Shown: positions 44,512-57,293, counted from the stretch's first letter. The stretch is DNA of 64,000 bases from Stictocephala bisonia (GCA_035578905.1 JAQJVL010000150.1:1697949-1761948); one strand, 5' to 3'. Translations and numbers: made by a program. The notes: generated from the letters alone by a model not told the origin.

Positions 44512-45137
44512 TTAAATTTAACAATATTGAGAATATTTGTAATATTTTCAGGAAGTCTATTGTCAAGTTATATACCAATCTAAGTTAGGCTTTTTCATAA
44601 AAACACAATCAATATTGATTAATAGCTGGCATTCCCCTGTTTCTCATGTTGTATTAGATACTCCTAAAGTAGTGATTTCACAATAATTTTCTGTTTTACT
44701 TGCAAGATTTTTTCTTATACATAAAGGCTAGAAACGGCTAAAATCCCAATTTTCTTAAAATGCTCTCTTGCTGATTCACAACAATCTAACCTAAGAATAA
44801 TAGGCACAGCCTTTTTTTGTCAAATTGTTATTTTGTTAAGGTTTAAGTGGCTTGTGACACCATATAAAGAGTGTTCAAGAGCTATATGTGCATGTATGGA
44901 GGCATAAAAAAAATCTGTCACGGTCTTCCAGTACAGGATTTTTCTTTGCTAACGAAAAATGTTGCAATAATTAATTCTAATATCATAATGCAATATAATA
45001 AGTCGGTTAGTTGGTTCTCAGTTCGATGCCAATCAGAATCATGACAGATTTTGAAACGGATCAGCTGATAACTACTAGTTGTTCGTTTGTCATTGAGCTA
45101 TTAATTAATGACACTTTCTTAGGAATAGTCGGCCTTA

Positions 45138-45906
45138 GAGCCCTATTATGCACGGCCACTCAAGTGGCTCGTGTCTGCGACTGCCTCAGACGAACAGGCA
45201 GGCCACTTATAGCGGGCCATGTTATCTTATGGGGCTTATTAAGCGACACCACGGCTGTGGTCAGGCAGGTGACTGTCGCCTAGACAGGCCACTCCAGACG
45301 CGCACCCTCGCTACCGGTGGCTAGCCCACGTGACTGTCGCACTGTCAGCGGTCCTTGTTATCATATGGAGCTTATTATGCGCAGCCACACACTCAAGCCA
45401 CAGCGCACCCCCTCCCTCCTCACTCATAACAAAATAAAGCTATTTTAATACCATGACTATTTGGTTTACCTTAAAGTAAGTGCAAGCCTCTGCTTAGCTG
45501 AAATGTAGTCATGCACATTCTTGTGAGATACGGATATGTCGCCTTCAATTTTCTATAAAAGTTTGTCGAAAGAAAGTTTCTTCATCCTGAAATATCAAAA
45601 AGAACTCAGTATTGTCCTCTGTAAGGTCATCATAAAGTGTGTAAAAAAATCCTTTTCAAGGCCTTCCCTTGAGTAACGGATGGACTCTGATGCTTTTGTT
45701 CCGCCTACATTTACGACGCTTTAGTAGAAGTAGCAGAGATAACTCGTCTTCTTCACTTGATAACGACATTCTAAAAGTGAAGAAACTTTACTACAGACGC
45801 CTACTCTAGCCACTGCAGACGCCAGACCTAGCAACACCTGTGACTAGCCTGGCGTCTGAGCAGTAGCGAACGCGAGCCACTTGAGTGGCCGCGCATAATA
45901 GAGCCT
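45138..45906. mobile_element. PIF/Harbinger-type element, 769 bp, deletion derivative
   Basis: Ends GAGCCCTATTATGCACGGCC (left) and AGGCTCTATTATGCGCGGCC (right, minus strand), both continuing ACTCAAGTGGCTCG. Flanked by TTA (45135-45137 and 45907-45909), the Harbinger target. Additional internal copies of the end motif lie near 45225 and 45370. Retains part of a transposase gene. Confidence 0.87.
45470..45769 (-). pseudogene. Harbinger transposase N-terminal fragment
   Basis: ATG on the minus strand at 45769: MSLSSEEDELSLLLLLKRRK, then SIRVHPLLKGRP, a stop, KGFFYTLYDDLTEDNTEFF, and in a shifted frame ISAKQRLALTLR. The last is the conserved IS..ERLA.TLR block that precedes the catalytic domain in animal Harbinger transposases. 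The DDE domain is deleted. Confidence 0.8.
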
Positions 45907-46006
45907 TTAGTGTGCAACTATGACTACATTCAATAATCTACACTCATTCGAAATCTGTATTCGCCCATATATTGACGATCAGCCTCTAAAGAATAAATAA
46001 AAATAA

Positions 46007-47990
46007 ATGATTATAGAAAATAAAAAAGATTTAGTTTAAGTACTACTCCAGTACAATCTGTAGTGTCATTTATTACAAGGATGGTTCTGAACGTGCTTAC
46101 TGTGTGTTTCAGTTACTATGTCATTGTTATGTTTTTAAATAATGTATATACAAATCATCGACATTATTAGCAATAACAATATATTACATCTAAATAATAC
46201 GACTCATAGTTATAACACCAGACAGAAAAAAAATCAAGTAATTATTGAATACAATATGTTTGAGTAAATCATTGACTTGTGTTTCAGTTATTTATATGAA
46301 TATTTACAACTGCCTTTTATCTATGTTCGATAAAAATACAAAGAAAACTTTTTTAACAAAGCTTTACTCATGACATTTAGGTGATACTTTTTATTGTATT
46401 TACAAATTTTTCAATTAAGACTTTTACTATTAGTGTATTAATAACGTTTATTAATATTTTTGACTATTGTTGAATATTTATATTTTATAATCATTTGTAG
46501 AAATAACAAATTAATTATTGATTTTGAGGCCTAGCATTTATGCTGTAATATGGCTTTGCCGGTGATGAAACTTTAAAATGGTAATAACTTAATTGAATTG
46601 ATTGAGATAAAACGGTAGCATTTGCCGTCAGAGTCGCATCATTGTAAACAGAAAAATCTTAAAATCGCAATTTTGCACTCCTGTAGAACATTTGACCATA
46701 GTAAGAGTGAATATGCTTATGTTATTAGTGGTCTATGATATTTGTCATAAATTATTTTAAAATTGGGTGAGTTACTAATGTTATCTTTAAAAATATGAAA
46801 ATTTAAGGAAGTGTCTTGTTTGCTATATACTAACAACTAGCGCTTAAAAATGTTGATATATGGATAAAAGCCTTCCTTCACAATATGTTTACAACTTTGT
46901 TGTTACTCAGTTATAAAGTGTTCTTTCAGATTCAGAGATTACAAAAAAAAAAAAAAAAAAAAATACTCAAATACTCTGTACTATATCAAATTCAGATTCT
47001 TTATTAGTCACAAAACATTTTTTCTTTCCAGCACAGCTGGTAAAACAGGTGACAAGTCAAGGACTTAAATCTAAAAGCAAGTTATAACATAACATAGTTC
47101 AAATTCTTAAAATTAAAAACTAACATCTAACAACATTATTAATGTAAAATGTCAATTAAGTATTCATTCACAAAATAATACACCTTTTCTTCAGCTCTTC
47201 ATTATCATTGCTTGGTTAAAGGCCAAGCAAGTACCGTTTTGATAGATGATGTTTTACTCACTGCTCTTACTCGAGTATGATTGTTCTGTTATACGGCATA
47301 ATATAGCAGTAATATTTTTAGAATTATTATTATACACTGACATTGTTTGATTTAACAACTGTTTCATTAGATTATATTGCTTCATTTTAGTTTAGTGAAA
47401 CTTGTTTAACATATGTGTACAACTTGAACTTAAAAGCTCATCATGTAGTTCAACTTCTTATTGTTACCATTTTCTTGACTTTTAATTCTGTTATGTTATC
47501 TAGTAATGAAATGTTCTATGCATAATTACAATAATATGTTTATTTTAAGTTGGGTCTTAATTTATTTTTTATCAAGTTGTTTTAAAAGAACAATAAAAGA
47601 ATCGGTCAGGTAACCGATTGATTTTTGTGGTTGGTGGCTACGCATATTTACATAAAATTCTAACATTTATTAGTTTCATTTGAATGTTTATAGTTTTCAA
47701 TCATTCTTAGCACATGTTGTTTTATAATAATCATTCTTTTGAGTTTGTTTATAAATACCTATTTTACAGATTTATAGGTGTCATGCCGTAAACTGAAAAT
47801 GTAGATAGCATATAATTTTTATTGGTTAGTGATTAAATTATTACATAGATTAAAATTAAATATTGATATGAGATGTTTAGAGCCCCGAATAATTATAATC
47901 CTGTGTTAATAACATTAATTTATTATAACTGTTTGGCCGAGCCACCCTCACATAAAGAAGTGAGTGAGCTAGATCGTAAAGTAATGGTTT
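46007..47990. other. AT-rich intergenic
   Basis: No gene. A-run at about 46945-46963. Nothing else stands out. Confidence 0.5.
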
Positions 47991-47994
47991 TTAA

Positions 47995-49060
47995 CCCTCG
48001 AACCGGGTCATACTTTTTCCTGTACCGCCACATCATTTTTAGCGCATTTGCAGACATTTTTTCAAAAAATCATAAAAAATAGTAAGATTATATAACCCTA
48101 CTTGTATGTGGTATTATTGCACTCCTAATAAAGCAGGCTATCTAATAATAATAAAATATTACATCTTTGGGGTTAAAAAGAATTTTTTATGACTATGATA
48201 TCTCGGACAATGACTTTTGTAAACATAAAAGGGGGGGGGGGTCACCTTGAAAATAATATATTATAGTTAAATTCAAAATTCCAAGATAGCCTAAATATTA
48301 CAAATTTCATCTAGTTTCAGGATATATAAAGGTTTTATATGTTATTTGTAGTATAAAAGTAATTATACTTACAAAACCCTGTGTAGTACAATATATACAA
48401 ACATTTGTTACTGTGGTAACATAATTTTCAAAAATTTGCTAAAAATTCTATATAATCAGTACAGACTTCTAACTAGTACTAAAACTTATAGAATTACTTG
48501 TTCTATAAATAAAATATATTTGTAAAATGGTTTCCTTGGTATCCTCTGGCTGTGAGCTTAGTTGTCCACAGATGATGATGAAATTTATCCGGCGTACGCA
48601 CACAAATGTGACATTCTTCATGTTCACAATTTTTTTTCTTTTATAAAAAGGCTTCAATGTAATTTTGTGTGTGTTGTATGTATATACCAAAAGTGATGTA
48701 AACACAATTATATCATAATAACACCATAATTACGTATAATAAGACTTACAAATACAATTGAAAGACAAGTAAACAAAACTTTCAAGGCTAGCGTCAGTTT
48801 GAAAATCGCTTTCACATTGGACAACGAATATTCATCATATTATTTTCAATTGTTCCCGTCGTCTTAGAACCAAGTCAGGCATACCACTACAATCGGTAAC
48901 TCTTCCCGTTTCCAGTGGTATATGAATCTTGTCCATAGCGCTAATAGGTATACTATAACAAGTGATAATATCGAGTGATGTCAAGTCGACAATTTTTTGT
49001 CGAAACGCGGTACAGAATCAACACAAGTCGACAATTATTTGTCGAAACGCGGTACGAGGG
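47995..49060. mobile_element. piggyBac-like element (TTAA-bounded), 1.07 kb
   Basis: TTAA at 47991-47994 and 49061-49064. Left end CCCTCGAACCGGG, right end (minus strand) CCCTCGTACCGCG. Near the right end a 32-bp unit beginning CAAGTCGACAAT is tandemly repeated (48981-49012 and 49025-49056). No transposase recognised. Confidence 0.82.
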
Positions 49061-49064
49061 TTAA

Positions 49065-50444
49065 GCATACTTGTAAAAAAAGTCAATTTTGTGTTGAATT
49101 CAGTGATTTCCACCGTGATATGCCCTTCAGAACAACAATTGTGATTGACTGTATTTTTTCAGGTAAGACGATTTGCTAGGGGATAGTGGTAATATTGTTT
49201 TATATGTTTTGTTTTCTTATGAAATTGTGTATATATTAATCATTTAGAATATGCTCAACTTCACATACTCTTATTAAATTTACTCTAATTTAGTCATTTG
49301 CAATATACAAGACTGAAAATAATATTTGTTTGCCATAATTTCTCTAGTCATGTTTTGCTTACTTTTGTTAATGTTACCTGGAAATAAACATTTTGTGCAA
49401 GTAGTACAATAGGTGAAATTTTATTTTTGTTGTTATTTAAGCAGCTTTTTTTAACAATTCTGTTTCAGACAATTTGAGTTGGAGGTGTCATAATATGATT
49501 TGTTTTTTTTTTTTTTTTAGACGTTTATAAACTTTTTAACGCATAATCAAATGTCAGGTTTAACTGTAAATCATATGTTCTAATAAGATTGTATTCCACT
49601 TTATTATTGTTCATTATTTTATAAATTCATTTATACATTTATCTTCTATTAAATACTTATTTGTTAAAGAGCTGTACTGATTCATATTTTAACCCTAACC
49701 TGTGTAATTTCTCTATTACTGCTCAGATACATAAAATTAAATTGATCTCACGATTAGCTTTGCTTTATATTTTATTTTGAAATATATGTAGTCCTGTATG
49801 TAAAATGGTCTATTAAAATATGCTTTAAGATTTGGAATTTAACTAGTAGTAAATGGCTATTATTTATATCCAATTTTTTTTTAGAATAGCTAAATAAATA
49901 CTTTTGTTTACTTTAATATTGTGAGTTCACAAGTAACTGCTCTTAGTTAATGAGTACTGTCGGAGCAGTTTGTGTTACTAGTTACAATATCATACTACAG
50001 TATGGCAGAGTTAATGATGCTGAAAGCCGTGTGTAATTCTTGACTGCGTGACTTAACCCACACTGAACCAGTTTAGCTCCATTTCTCAAGTGTTGCACGT
50101 TTAGGTGTCAAGTCTGTTTTGGATACTTGGGAGCCCAACTGGCTGGTGTAGAGCTGAGTGGGTCCCTCAAAAAGTTATTTTTAAACACTTTTATACTCTA
50201 AAATAAATGAGTACAAAAACTTATTTTGTAGGATTATACTTACAAGTTTCAACAGTGACTTGGGTTTGATGAAATTTGGGTTGGTATAAACTAAAAACAA
50301 TGATAAGATCGCAAACGCAGGAGCGATTGCAGTAGAACACTAGAGAAGTAGTACTTAACCTATTCTACGTTTTCTTACAAAAATAGTTTTAATTAGTAAT
50401 ATTTTTATTTTAATGTCTATGCCAGTGGCATTTTTAACATTACA
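49065..50444. other. AT-rich intergenic
   Basis: No gene seen; T-run at about 49501-49518. Confidence 0.5.
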
Positions 50445-50575
50445 TTCATTGAGGGACAATGGCCCAAAACCCTATGATAAATTTAAGTGGACCTCCCGGG
50501 ATTTGAACCTGTGACACTGCATTGGAAGCAGAATAGCTAACCACTAGGCTGACAAGAAGCCTAAACTGTGGTTTT
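50445..50575 (-). mobile_element. tRNA-derived SINE (family C, copy 2)
   Basis: Minus strand: CAGCCTAGTGGTTAGC (A-box), CAGGTTCAAATCCCGG (B-box) near 50500, then a short body with GGGTTTTGGGCCATTGTCCC. Related to 23815-23944. Confidence 0.75.
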
Positions 50576-50599
50576 CCTAGAATCTTGATAATATATGTG

Positions 50600-50880
50600 T
50601 CTAATAATTTACCATAATCTAATAAGAACATTCAACTGGATTGGACACACTATCCGAAGAGCACAAGATAACATCAGTATCAAGCCCTTTACTGGAACCC
50701 ACAAGGAAGAAGAAGAAGTGGAAGACCAAAAGTACGTGGGAAGAACTGTGGAAAAAGAAATAAAAAGAGAAGGCAAGAATTGGGGAGAGATGAAGCAAAT
50801 GGCTCAGAATCGTGTCAGGCGGAAGTCTTTTGTTGTGGCCCTACGGACGTAACAATCCCAAGGGATTAAAGGAAATAAGT
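50600..50880 (+). pseudogene. RTE-type LINE ORF C-terminus relic
   Basis: Plus strand: WIGHTIRRAQDNISIKP, then in another frame WNPQGRRRSGRPK, then back to TVEKEIKREGKNWGEMKQ and AQNRVRRKSFVVAL. Classic C-terminal end of RTE-clade ORF (W.GH.LRR...I...A..W.P.G.R..GRP...W....E......W.....A..R..WR..V.AL). One frame shift and loss of the upstream ORF. Confidence 0.87.
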
Positions 50881-51164
50881 CGAGTCAATATGAGTAACAA
50901 GTTGAACTAGGAGGGGTGACTCATTCACATACATTCATTATTGTGTTGTCATAAGTACAGTAATGTTTTATTTACTCTTATCGTTACAGGGTGATTTAGC
51001 AAGTAATGAAGTGTCAAAATTGTATAGCAGATGTTTTTAAAGTGAAGGTTACAAATGTTGTTGTTAATTAAATTTTCAAAATGATGATTGTAATAACAGT
51101 AAACATTACGTTTGTATATTTGTCTGATTTAACCTAAAGAAATATTTGTTAACAGATTGATTTG

Positions 51165-51235
51165 CCCCAGTGCTTGGCTAAGGATTTGGACTGTCCAAGG
51201 TTTAAATTCCCAACTGAACTAATGAGAATATCTTT
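51165..51235 (+). mobile_element. Possible SINE head (tRNA-like)
   Basis: A-box-like GTGCTTGGCTAAGGA and B-box-like AAGGTTTAAATTCCC about 35 bp apart. Too short and diverged to be a tRNA gene. Confidence 0.35.
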
Positions 51236-51711
51236 ACTGTCATTGATACCAACACAGATTTATGGCAATAGTCATATATAAATAGTTTCAACTAAACTAG
51301 GTAGCAACTGTCAATAATCTTACTTGTTAAGTTTTATTACATGCATTTAAATAAGTTATGAAATATCTAAAACAGGTAAGTTTTCTATTTTAAATGTTAT
51401 ATATAGCATCTTTGATCATGATTGTAACAGCATCAATTGTACTTTTGTTGGTCCTGAATCCAAATTGTTTGCTACAAAATAATTCATTTTCTTCCATGTA
51501 TAGATTTGTTTCTGAATAATAGATTCAAATACTTTCGACACTGTAGGCAGAGTTGAAATAGGGTGAAAGTTTTTGTAAGTTATTGTTCCCTTTTTGTGTA
51601 GAGGTACTACTTTAACTTTTACAAAAATATAGTCGATACTTCACTTGTTGAATAACGTTCACACACAGGCCTATTGAACTGGCGAGTGAAGTTTAAAAAA
51701 AGGTTATTCAG

Positions 51712-51858
51712 TAATGGGTTAGTAGCGTTATTGGTTAAAGCCCAGCTTCATAAGATAAGTGTTCTCTGTTTTATCCCAATCTGAGTCAAACAAATTATGA
51801 GAGTGATCAGCTGGTAGCCATCAGCTGTTCATTTGACACTGGGCTATTAATTAATAAC
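51712..51858 (+). mobile_element. SINE, short family (copy 4), 3' truncated
   Basis: GGGTTAGTAGCGTTATTGG head, TGATCAGCTGGTAGCCATC, TTCATTTGACACTGGGCTAT, then stops at CCTTTCTAAA; diverged from the other copies. Confidence 0.7.
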
Positions 51859-51889
51859 CCTTTCTAAAATATAGCATTAAATATATACA

Positions 51890-52115
51890 TGTCCGCTCCT
51901 TTTCATTCCTGGATCTGGGTATTCACTAGCCTCCTCCACCTTTATCTCTCTTTTCAGAGCAACCTCTTAATCACCTCAGCCCATGCCACTCCTATTCTCT
52001 TCTCATCCCTTCACACATCGTCAATCCATATACTTACTTCTTGGTCTTCTTCCTCCCCATGAGATTCCTAACCCTACCATTTTCTTGGTATTCTGTCCTC
52101 TCCCATTCTCTTAAG
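51890..52115 (-). pseudogene. RTE-type LINE ORF relic
   Basis: Minus strand, frames mixed: RMGEDRIPRKMVGLGIPWG, GRRRPRSKYMDW, then EVALKREIKVEEASEYPDP. Same C-terminal block as other RTE relics here; stops and frameshifts throughout. Confidence 0.6.
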
Positions 52116-54072
52116 GGTGTTCAATAAAAAATAGTTTTGATGAATATTTTTTATAAATAATATCTACAAATTTGAGTTGAAACTCGTACAATTATATTTG
52201 GCTGAAAGAGTAGATTAATTATATAAAAAAATGTCATTGCTAGACTTTACTCTTAATGAGGGAGTTATGTACTTTTGTACTATTAGCAGGGCAGATGGGA
52301 CAGTGAAGGAGAGAGAGAGAGAGGAGGGAAACACATTGTATGGGTGTTAGTGAGGTAGGCACTTTGCTACTCCTAGTGACAGTAGCATGAAATCTAGAAC
52401 TAAATTCTTTGGAGCGCTCAACTGGGTACTTGGATAAACGTTATCTAACTATGTAAACTGGTCCACCAATTCTCTTCTTTCTTTATTTCTTCATCCAAAT
52501 CTAATCGAACTGGTTCAAATCTAATTTTGAACTTGTTATATCAAGATTAAAATTAGAAATATTGCATGCAGTAGGTGAACTAAAATTTAAACCTTTGAAA
52601 TAAAAAATAACTATCTTAGTCCCATTAACATTACGACAATGAAAATAGATCAGCATTAATAAAGTAAAATAAAACATCTTTGTTTTTATTGGAATAGAAA
52701 AAAGCAGTCTCGTCTGAAAAAGTAAAGGATTCCTCATTTAACTATTTATTAAAAAGGTTATTTAAAAAAAAAATGTATGTGTTTAGTACTAAGCCTTGAG
52801 GAATAACAAAATATCTTGTAACAAATCAAATGATTTGCAAAGTCAATTAAAAAATTTTTCAAGATTGAATATAGCTATAAAGAAAAATTGTCAAGCTCTC
52901 ACTTTAAAAAAAATCAATTGCAGAAAGACAATATTTTCAATTAAACATGTTTATTTTCTAAGACTTGTAAGTTATGTAAAAAAAGACCTGATCTTCCATT
53001 TAAGAATTTGAAGTTTACGCAATTAAACTTTTAAAAATATTTATTTTATTGAAGTATTATTTATTTTTCATGTAGGTCATAAGGTGTGTTATTTTGCAAA
53101 AACAAAAAAAAATCGTTTAAGAATTATAAATTTTAAGAAAATATTTTACATACGATTGAAGAATATTGGTGTTTATTGGAAATTTCTAAATTTGTTTGTT
53201 TAACCATTCCCCTTGGAAACGGTACAATTTTAAAAAAACTTCTCTCAAAACGTGTTTTAGAAGAGATTTAAAATATGCTCTGTGTTGCATAAATTTTATT
53301 TGGGATAATTTGAACCGAAAGCTCCAGTTTTGGCACATTCTTTATATACAATTGTGTGAAATTGTTTTCAATGGACTTTCCACACATAGCTTATTAACAT
53401 CAAACCATTCTCCTGTTATGCGTTAAGGACGTCTTACGTGACTCACCCTGTATATCAAAAGAAATATTGAAAACCAAAGGGGAAAAATAATAAATAAAAT
53501 AAAAGAAAATATTCTTATTAAAAAAAGTGTTCTATGTATAAATTGTTAGTGATTATGTTAACTTGGCATTCTACTGAAATAGTAAAGGAGAAAGCCCTTT
53601 TTTTATAGCTAGCCAGTCATTTATTAATGATTATCATTGGAGTGGAAAATAAAAACAAACTAACACATTCATCCTGTGGGTTTGTGATCCTGTGGTAAAA
53701 AGGTATCAGCAAAAACTACTTTTGGGCACTATTCAAATGTTCCTAAAATATTTATCTACCATACTTTTTAGATAAAAATTCATGCATGAAACTGTTTTTT
53801 TGTCAACGCAACTCCTCCCTTATTTCTTGACTAATTTGATTGAGATGTCAACAGATTTTCCTCCATTCTAGTTGTGCAGTAAGGTTAATTCTTCAATATA
53901 TTCACCCAGAAGGTTATGAGAAGCCCTCAAAGTATGTTTTCCAGCTATAAGAATAACATAGAGAGAGATTTAAGTGACTCGAAAAGTAACAGTTGTTCAT
54001 GTAAACAAGTAAATGATTTCTGACAAGTTATAACTGCTGTTGGAATGTAAACAATGGTGTTTGTAATATTGC
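52116..54072. other. AT-rich intergenic
   Basis: No gene; short GA-run at 52309-52325. A sequence ACTCACCCTGTATA near 53442 resembles ends of dispersed insect repeats but has no partner. Confidence 0.4.
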
Positions 54073-54099
54073 CATAGACCTTCTAATAGAAGGTCTATG
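54073..54099. repeat. 13-bp-arm palindrome (same as 11827)
   Basis: CATAGACCTTCTA and its complement around a single A. Identical arm core to 11827-11861. Confidence 0.88.
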
Positions 54100-55266
54100 A
54101 TATTGCGGAGGTTAGAATTTTCATAATTATAAACCAGGGAAGGTTATAAGCATGGTTTTATTCATATTCAATTGTAGAGCTACACTCTACTAGATTTGAA
54201 GATTTCATTGGTAATCTAAGGCAGTATTATTGTTTTATAAAATCTAGAATGTTTTAAGATTCATACAATTTTTAATTAGTATACACTGTTTATAAAAATA
54301 GGTAATAAGATTTTTAATACAAGCTATTACCATTGATTTATACACAAATAATATTCCTACTAGATGGAATATGTACTGTAGGTGTATATAATCAAGTCTA
54401 TTACTATATACCATGCACATGAAATTAATCAATTACTACTTATTTATGATAAAAACAACTATGTATCAACGAAATAACAAATGGTTTAGTTTATTCAAAA
54501 CGTATATCAAAATCAAGTTCCTTAAATCAATCAAATACTATGTTTGCAGCATTGTTGTGTATTGCAAGTTAAAGTATCAATTGTTTGAAGGCACTAATGA
54601 TATTCGGGTTTCGATAAAAATTAATTTGAAATAGGTTAAAATAAATAAGAAAATAGAGTATTTTATATTCTGTATTAATTATAAAATAAAATATGTCATT
54701 GTTAAATTGGTGGAAGTTACTTTTAACTTGGACGTATTATTATTTACAGAAAGAAAAACAAAACATTATTTTTTAAACTTTCAAATTACTTATTTTCGGA
54801 ATTTACTTTCATCATTTTTACTCAAAAACTCATCATGCAGCATTGCTACAATTATTTCTCTTAAGCGCATCTTCTTAGCAGTTTCAACTCACACCATGCC
54901 TTATGTAATAAATCCTTGAGTTTTTAATTTTCTCAAACCTAAAAGTCGTGCAGTCTCGAGCGCATGTTCACAAATTCTTTCTTCGGAGAGAATTGACCCA
55001 ATTAACGCCGGTGTTTCCCGTAGTCATTATGGAAATTGCGATGTAAAGGTTGCGGTGAGGGTGTTGCCTGGCATTGCCCTACTTCTGTGGCATCATAGTC
55101 TACATCTCCAACTACTGTCGTTTGATTGTTTAAGTCGACAATTTATTATATCTACAGTAAAACTTAACCTTTAATTACTGTGATCTAGTGAGTCGCACAT
55201 AAACGGTTCTCAGTACAAGACAACTTCTCTACCCGTACAAATGGTAGGCCTAACCACAGATAGAAA
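54100..55266. other. AT-rich intergenic
   Basis: No gene. Composition becomes more GC-rich after about 54950, ahead of the MITE at 55267. Confidence 0.4.
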
Positions 55267-55475
55267 GAAACAGAGGTCGCATCCAATAGTGAGCTAATTG
55301 TGCATGCGGATGACAGGGTCAGCACCTTGTCAGCCTCTCCCCTTATAACTCCAAAACCTCAAGGATAAACGTAGTAATTACTATTACATTTGTATAAAGA
55401 TGTACATTAGTTGTAATCTCTACATAACGACCATTGAGGCGTTCGCTGAGGCAATTAGAAAGCGGCCTCTGTTTC
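55267..55475. mobile_element. MITE family E, copy A, 209 bp
   Basis: TIRs GAAACAGAGGTCGC (55267-55280) and complement (55462-55475, one mismatch). Related copies at 58087-58343 (opposite orientation) and 58641-58867. Confidence 0.85.
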
Positions 55476-55520
55476 TTTCTCATTGTTATGGAATATTGTG
55501 ATCCAACTTACAGTAGAATC

Positions 55521-56925
55521 TAGAACTCCGCTGCACCGGTCCCAAGCCCGGGGTCTCATCTTTCCCATAACCGATGAGAAAGGAGGAGGGTACCTACCCA
55601 CAGCTTTCTGAGAGCACTCCTATCCCATTAATTCCTTATCCTACCAAACATCCACTCTCCCGTGCCATACCGTGTCCGGGGTAGGCTTTCAAGCCAATAA
55701 AGGCTTGCCTGCATGTGCATGACAGGGGCCTTTAGGCGACCCCTTCAATTGCACTGGAGGTTCTTCTTAACCTGCCGCCCCTTGATCTCTTCATTATTGG
55801 GGAGGCTCGGGCGGCGGCTTACAGGCTTCAACTGACTGACCACTGGAGGGGGTCCTGTACAAGTCACTCCTCAGTGGTAAATCTAGTAAACGATGAGGTA
55901 CTCTCAATGAAGTTTGACTTCATTGGGACTAAGTATCTTTTCACCAGACCCCATACTGTGGATTTCAGGTCGAGGGAGTACTGGGACGCTATTAGTAGCC
56001 CGGTTTCTTCTCACAACCGAATTGTATGGTTCACAGACGGGTCAAGAATGGGCAACAGAGCTGGATTTGGTGTCTATACTGGCGACCCTAGGACCAACGC
56101 TAGCGTGAGCCTGGGAGCGTATGGCACCGTTTTCCAAGCTGAAGTCGCCATACGTTCAGCGCAAACCATGAGAGGGGTTTGCGGGAAACATATCCGCATC
56201 CTCTCAGACAGTCAGGCGGCCTTAGGGGCTCTTGACTCCTGGAAGGTTTCGTCTGGTCTAGTCTGGGAATATGTGGAGTCCCTCAGCATCCTGGGCTCAA
56301 GAAATCAGGTCTTGCTGGAATGGATCCCAGGACATAGGGGATTAGAAGGCAACGAGCAGGCCGATGCCTTGGCTAGGGAAGGTGCTATCAAGCCCTTCAT
56401 TGGTCCTGAGCCGGCCTGCGGCTTTCGGCTGCAGCTGTCAAAACAGCAATCAAAAACTGGGTCAGCGCCAGACATCTGGAAAGATGGTGGCGGTTCCCAG
56501 GGCAAAGACTCGGCAAGGTTCTTGTCAGAAATCCTTCCCAGAAGTTTACAAAGTCACTTCTTGGGTTGAGTAAATTGCACGTCAAGCTGGTGATGGGACT
56601 CATCACCGGTCACGGCAAATTCCGGAGGCATTTAAGAACAGTGGGACTATTTATGGAGGATTCCATCTGTCGCCTCTGTGGGGAGGACGAAGAGTCGGCA
56701 GAACACATTGTCCTGGAGTGTGAGGCTCTTGGTGCCAGGAGAAGAGTACTTTTTGAAGGCTCACCTCTGGGACAGTCGGAAATTACTAATCTAGTGAAGA
56801 AGCTCCTTGACCTGGTCAAGGATTGCCAGCTTTACGACGATTAGGCACCGGGATTGGCACAAAAAGCCTCAGGCTTCGTTGCAAGGGTTGGCTGGACCAA
56901 CTGTACATCCCCTTTCAATCTAATC
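55521..56925 (+). mobile_element. 5'-truncated LINE with RNase H (I/R1-related)
   Basis: Flanked by a 12-bp duplication TACAGTAGAATC (55509-55520 and 56926-56937), typical of LINE target-primed insertion. ORF2 3' part starts near 55700. The 55521-55690 stretch is of unclear origin (possibly more of the same LINE, or an inverted 5' part). It ends CTTTCAATCTAATC without a poly(A) tail. Confidence 0.82.
55700..56844 (+). pseudogene. LINE ORF2 C-terminus: RT end, RNase H, zinc knuckle
   Basis: 55750-55850: ALEVLLNLPPLDLFIIGEA, the end of the reverse transcriptase thumb in I-group LINEs. RNase H domain with WFTDGSRMGNRAGFGVY (Asp), FQAEVAIRSAQ (Glu), ILSDSQAALGAL (Asp) and WIPGHRGLEGNEQADALAR (His, Asp), so all catalytic residues are present. 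After a frameshift near 56430, KNWVSARHLERWWRF and VMGLITGHGKFRRHL, then the CCHC-like CRLCGEDEESAEHIVLEC, ending with TAG at 56842-56844. Another frame slip occurs near 55740. A presence of RNase H excludes Jockey and RTE and points to the I/R1/Loa groups. Confidence 0.88.
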
Positions 56926-56937
56926 TACAGTAGAATC

Positions 56938-57293
56938 ACTTTAACAAAAATCGTCTCGCGCAGGTTGCATGGCAGGAGTAGTGTTTGGGGTGGGGAGTGA
57001 GGAGCAGAGCGGACAACAACAACGCGCTACTAGCCTGGCTGCGTATTTCGGCTGTCAATGGTGGTGCAGTGACACGGAGCAATAACCTTCCAAACAATAG
57101 GGGTGGCTAGCCGTCGAGGAGCGTTGAAAGTCCACATTCCAATCCCTTCCGCTGCAAATTAGCCCTTCAACGAAATGAACAACACATTGAACTGCCCCAA
57201 CATAATAGCATATGGCATATATTCAATAATAATGGTAAAGTTTGGTGCATTATTTTGTTGAATAAAAACATCAATTAACCAACAGAAAGACTA
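56938..57293. other. Non-coding; possible continuation of a pogo/Tc1-like element
   Basis: Begins ACTTTAACAAAAATCGTC right after the LINE target copy. The reconstructed pre-insertion sequence CAGTAGAATCACTTTAAC resembles a pogo/Tc1-type terminus. Confidence 0.35.

Larger units (their letters stand above)
45001..46006 (+). mobile_element. SINE, short family (copy 3), interrupted
   Basis: 5' part 45001-45137, 3' part 45910-46006; together collinear with 41312-41592 (ATCAGCTGATAACTACTAG, TCATTGAGCTATTAATTAAT, CACTCATTCGAAATCTGT, AATAAATAAA tail). Interrupted by a Harbinger-type element. Confidence 0.87.

Noticed and set aside
45011..45283. Plus-strand open frame of 90 codons
   Set aside because: It crosses the junction between a SINE and the Harbinger element, so it cannot be a native gene.
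50446..50631. Minus-strand open frame
   Set aside because: Coincides with a tRNA-derived SINE.
55914..56606. Alternative frames across the RNase H region
   Set aside because: Shadows of the LINE ORF2; the catalytic motifs are only in the frame described.
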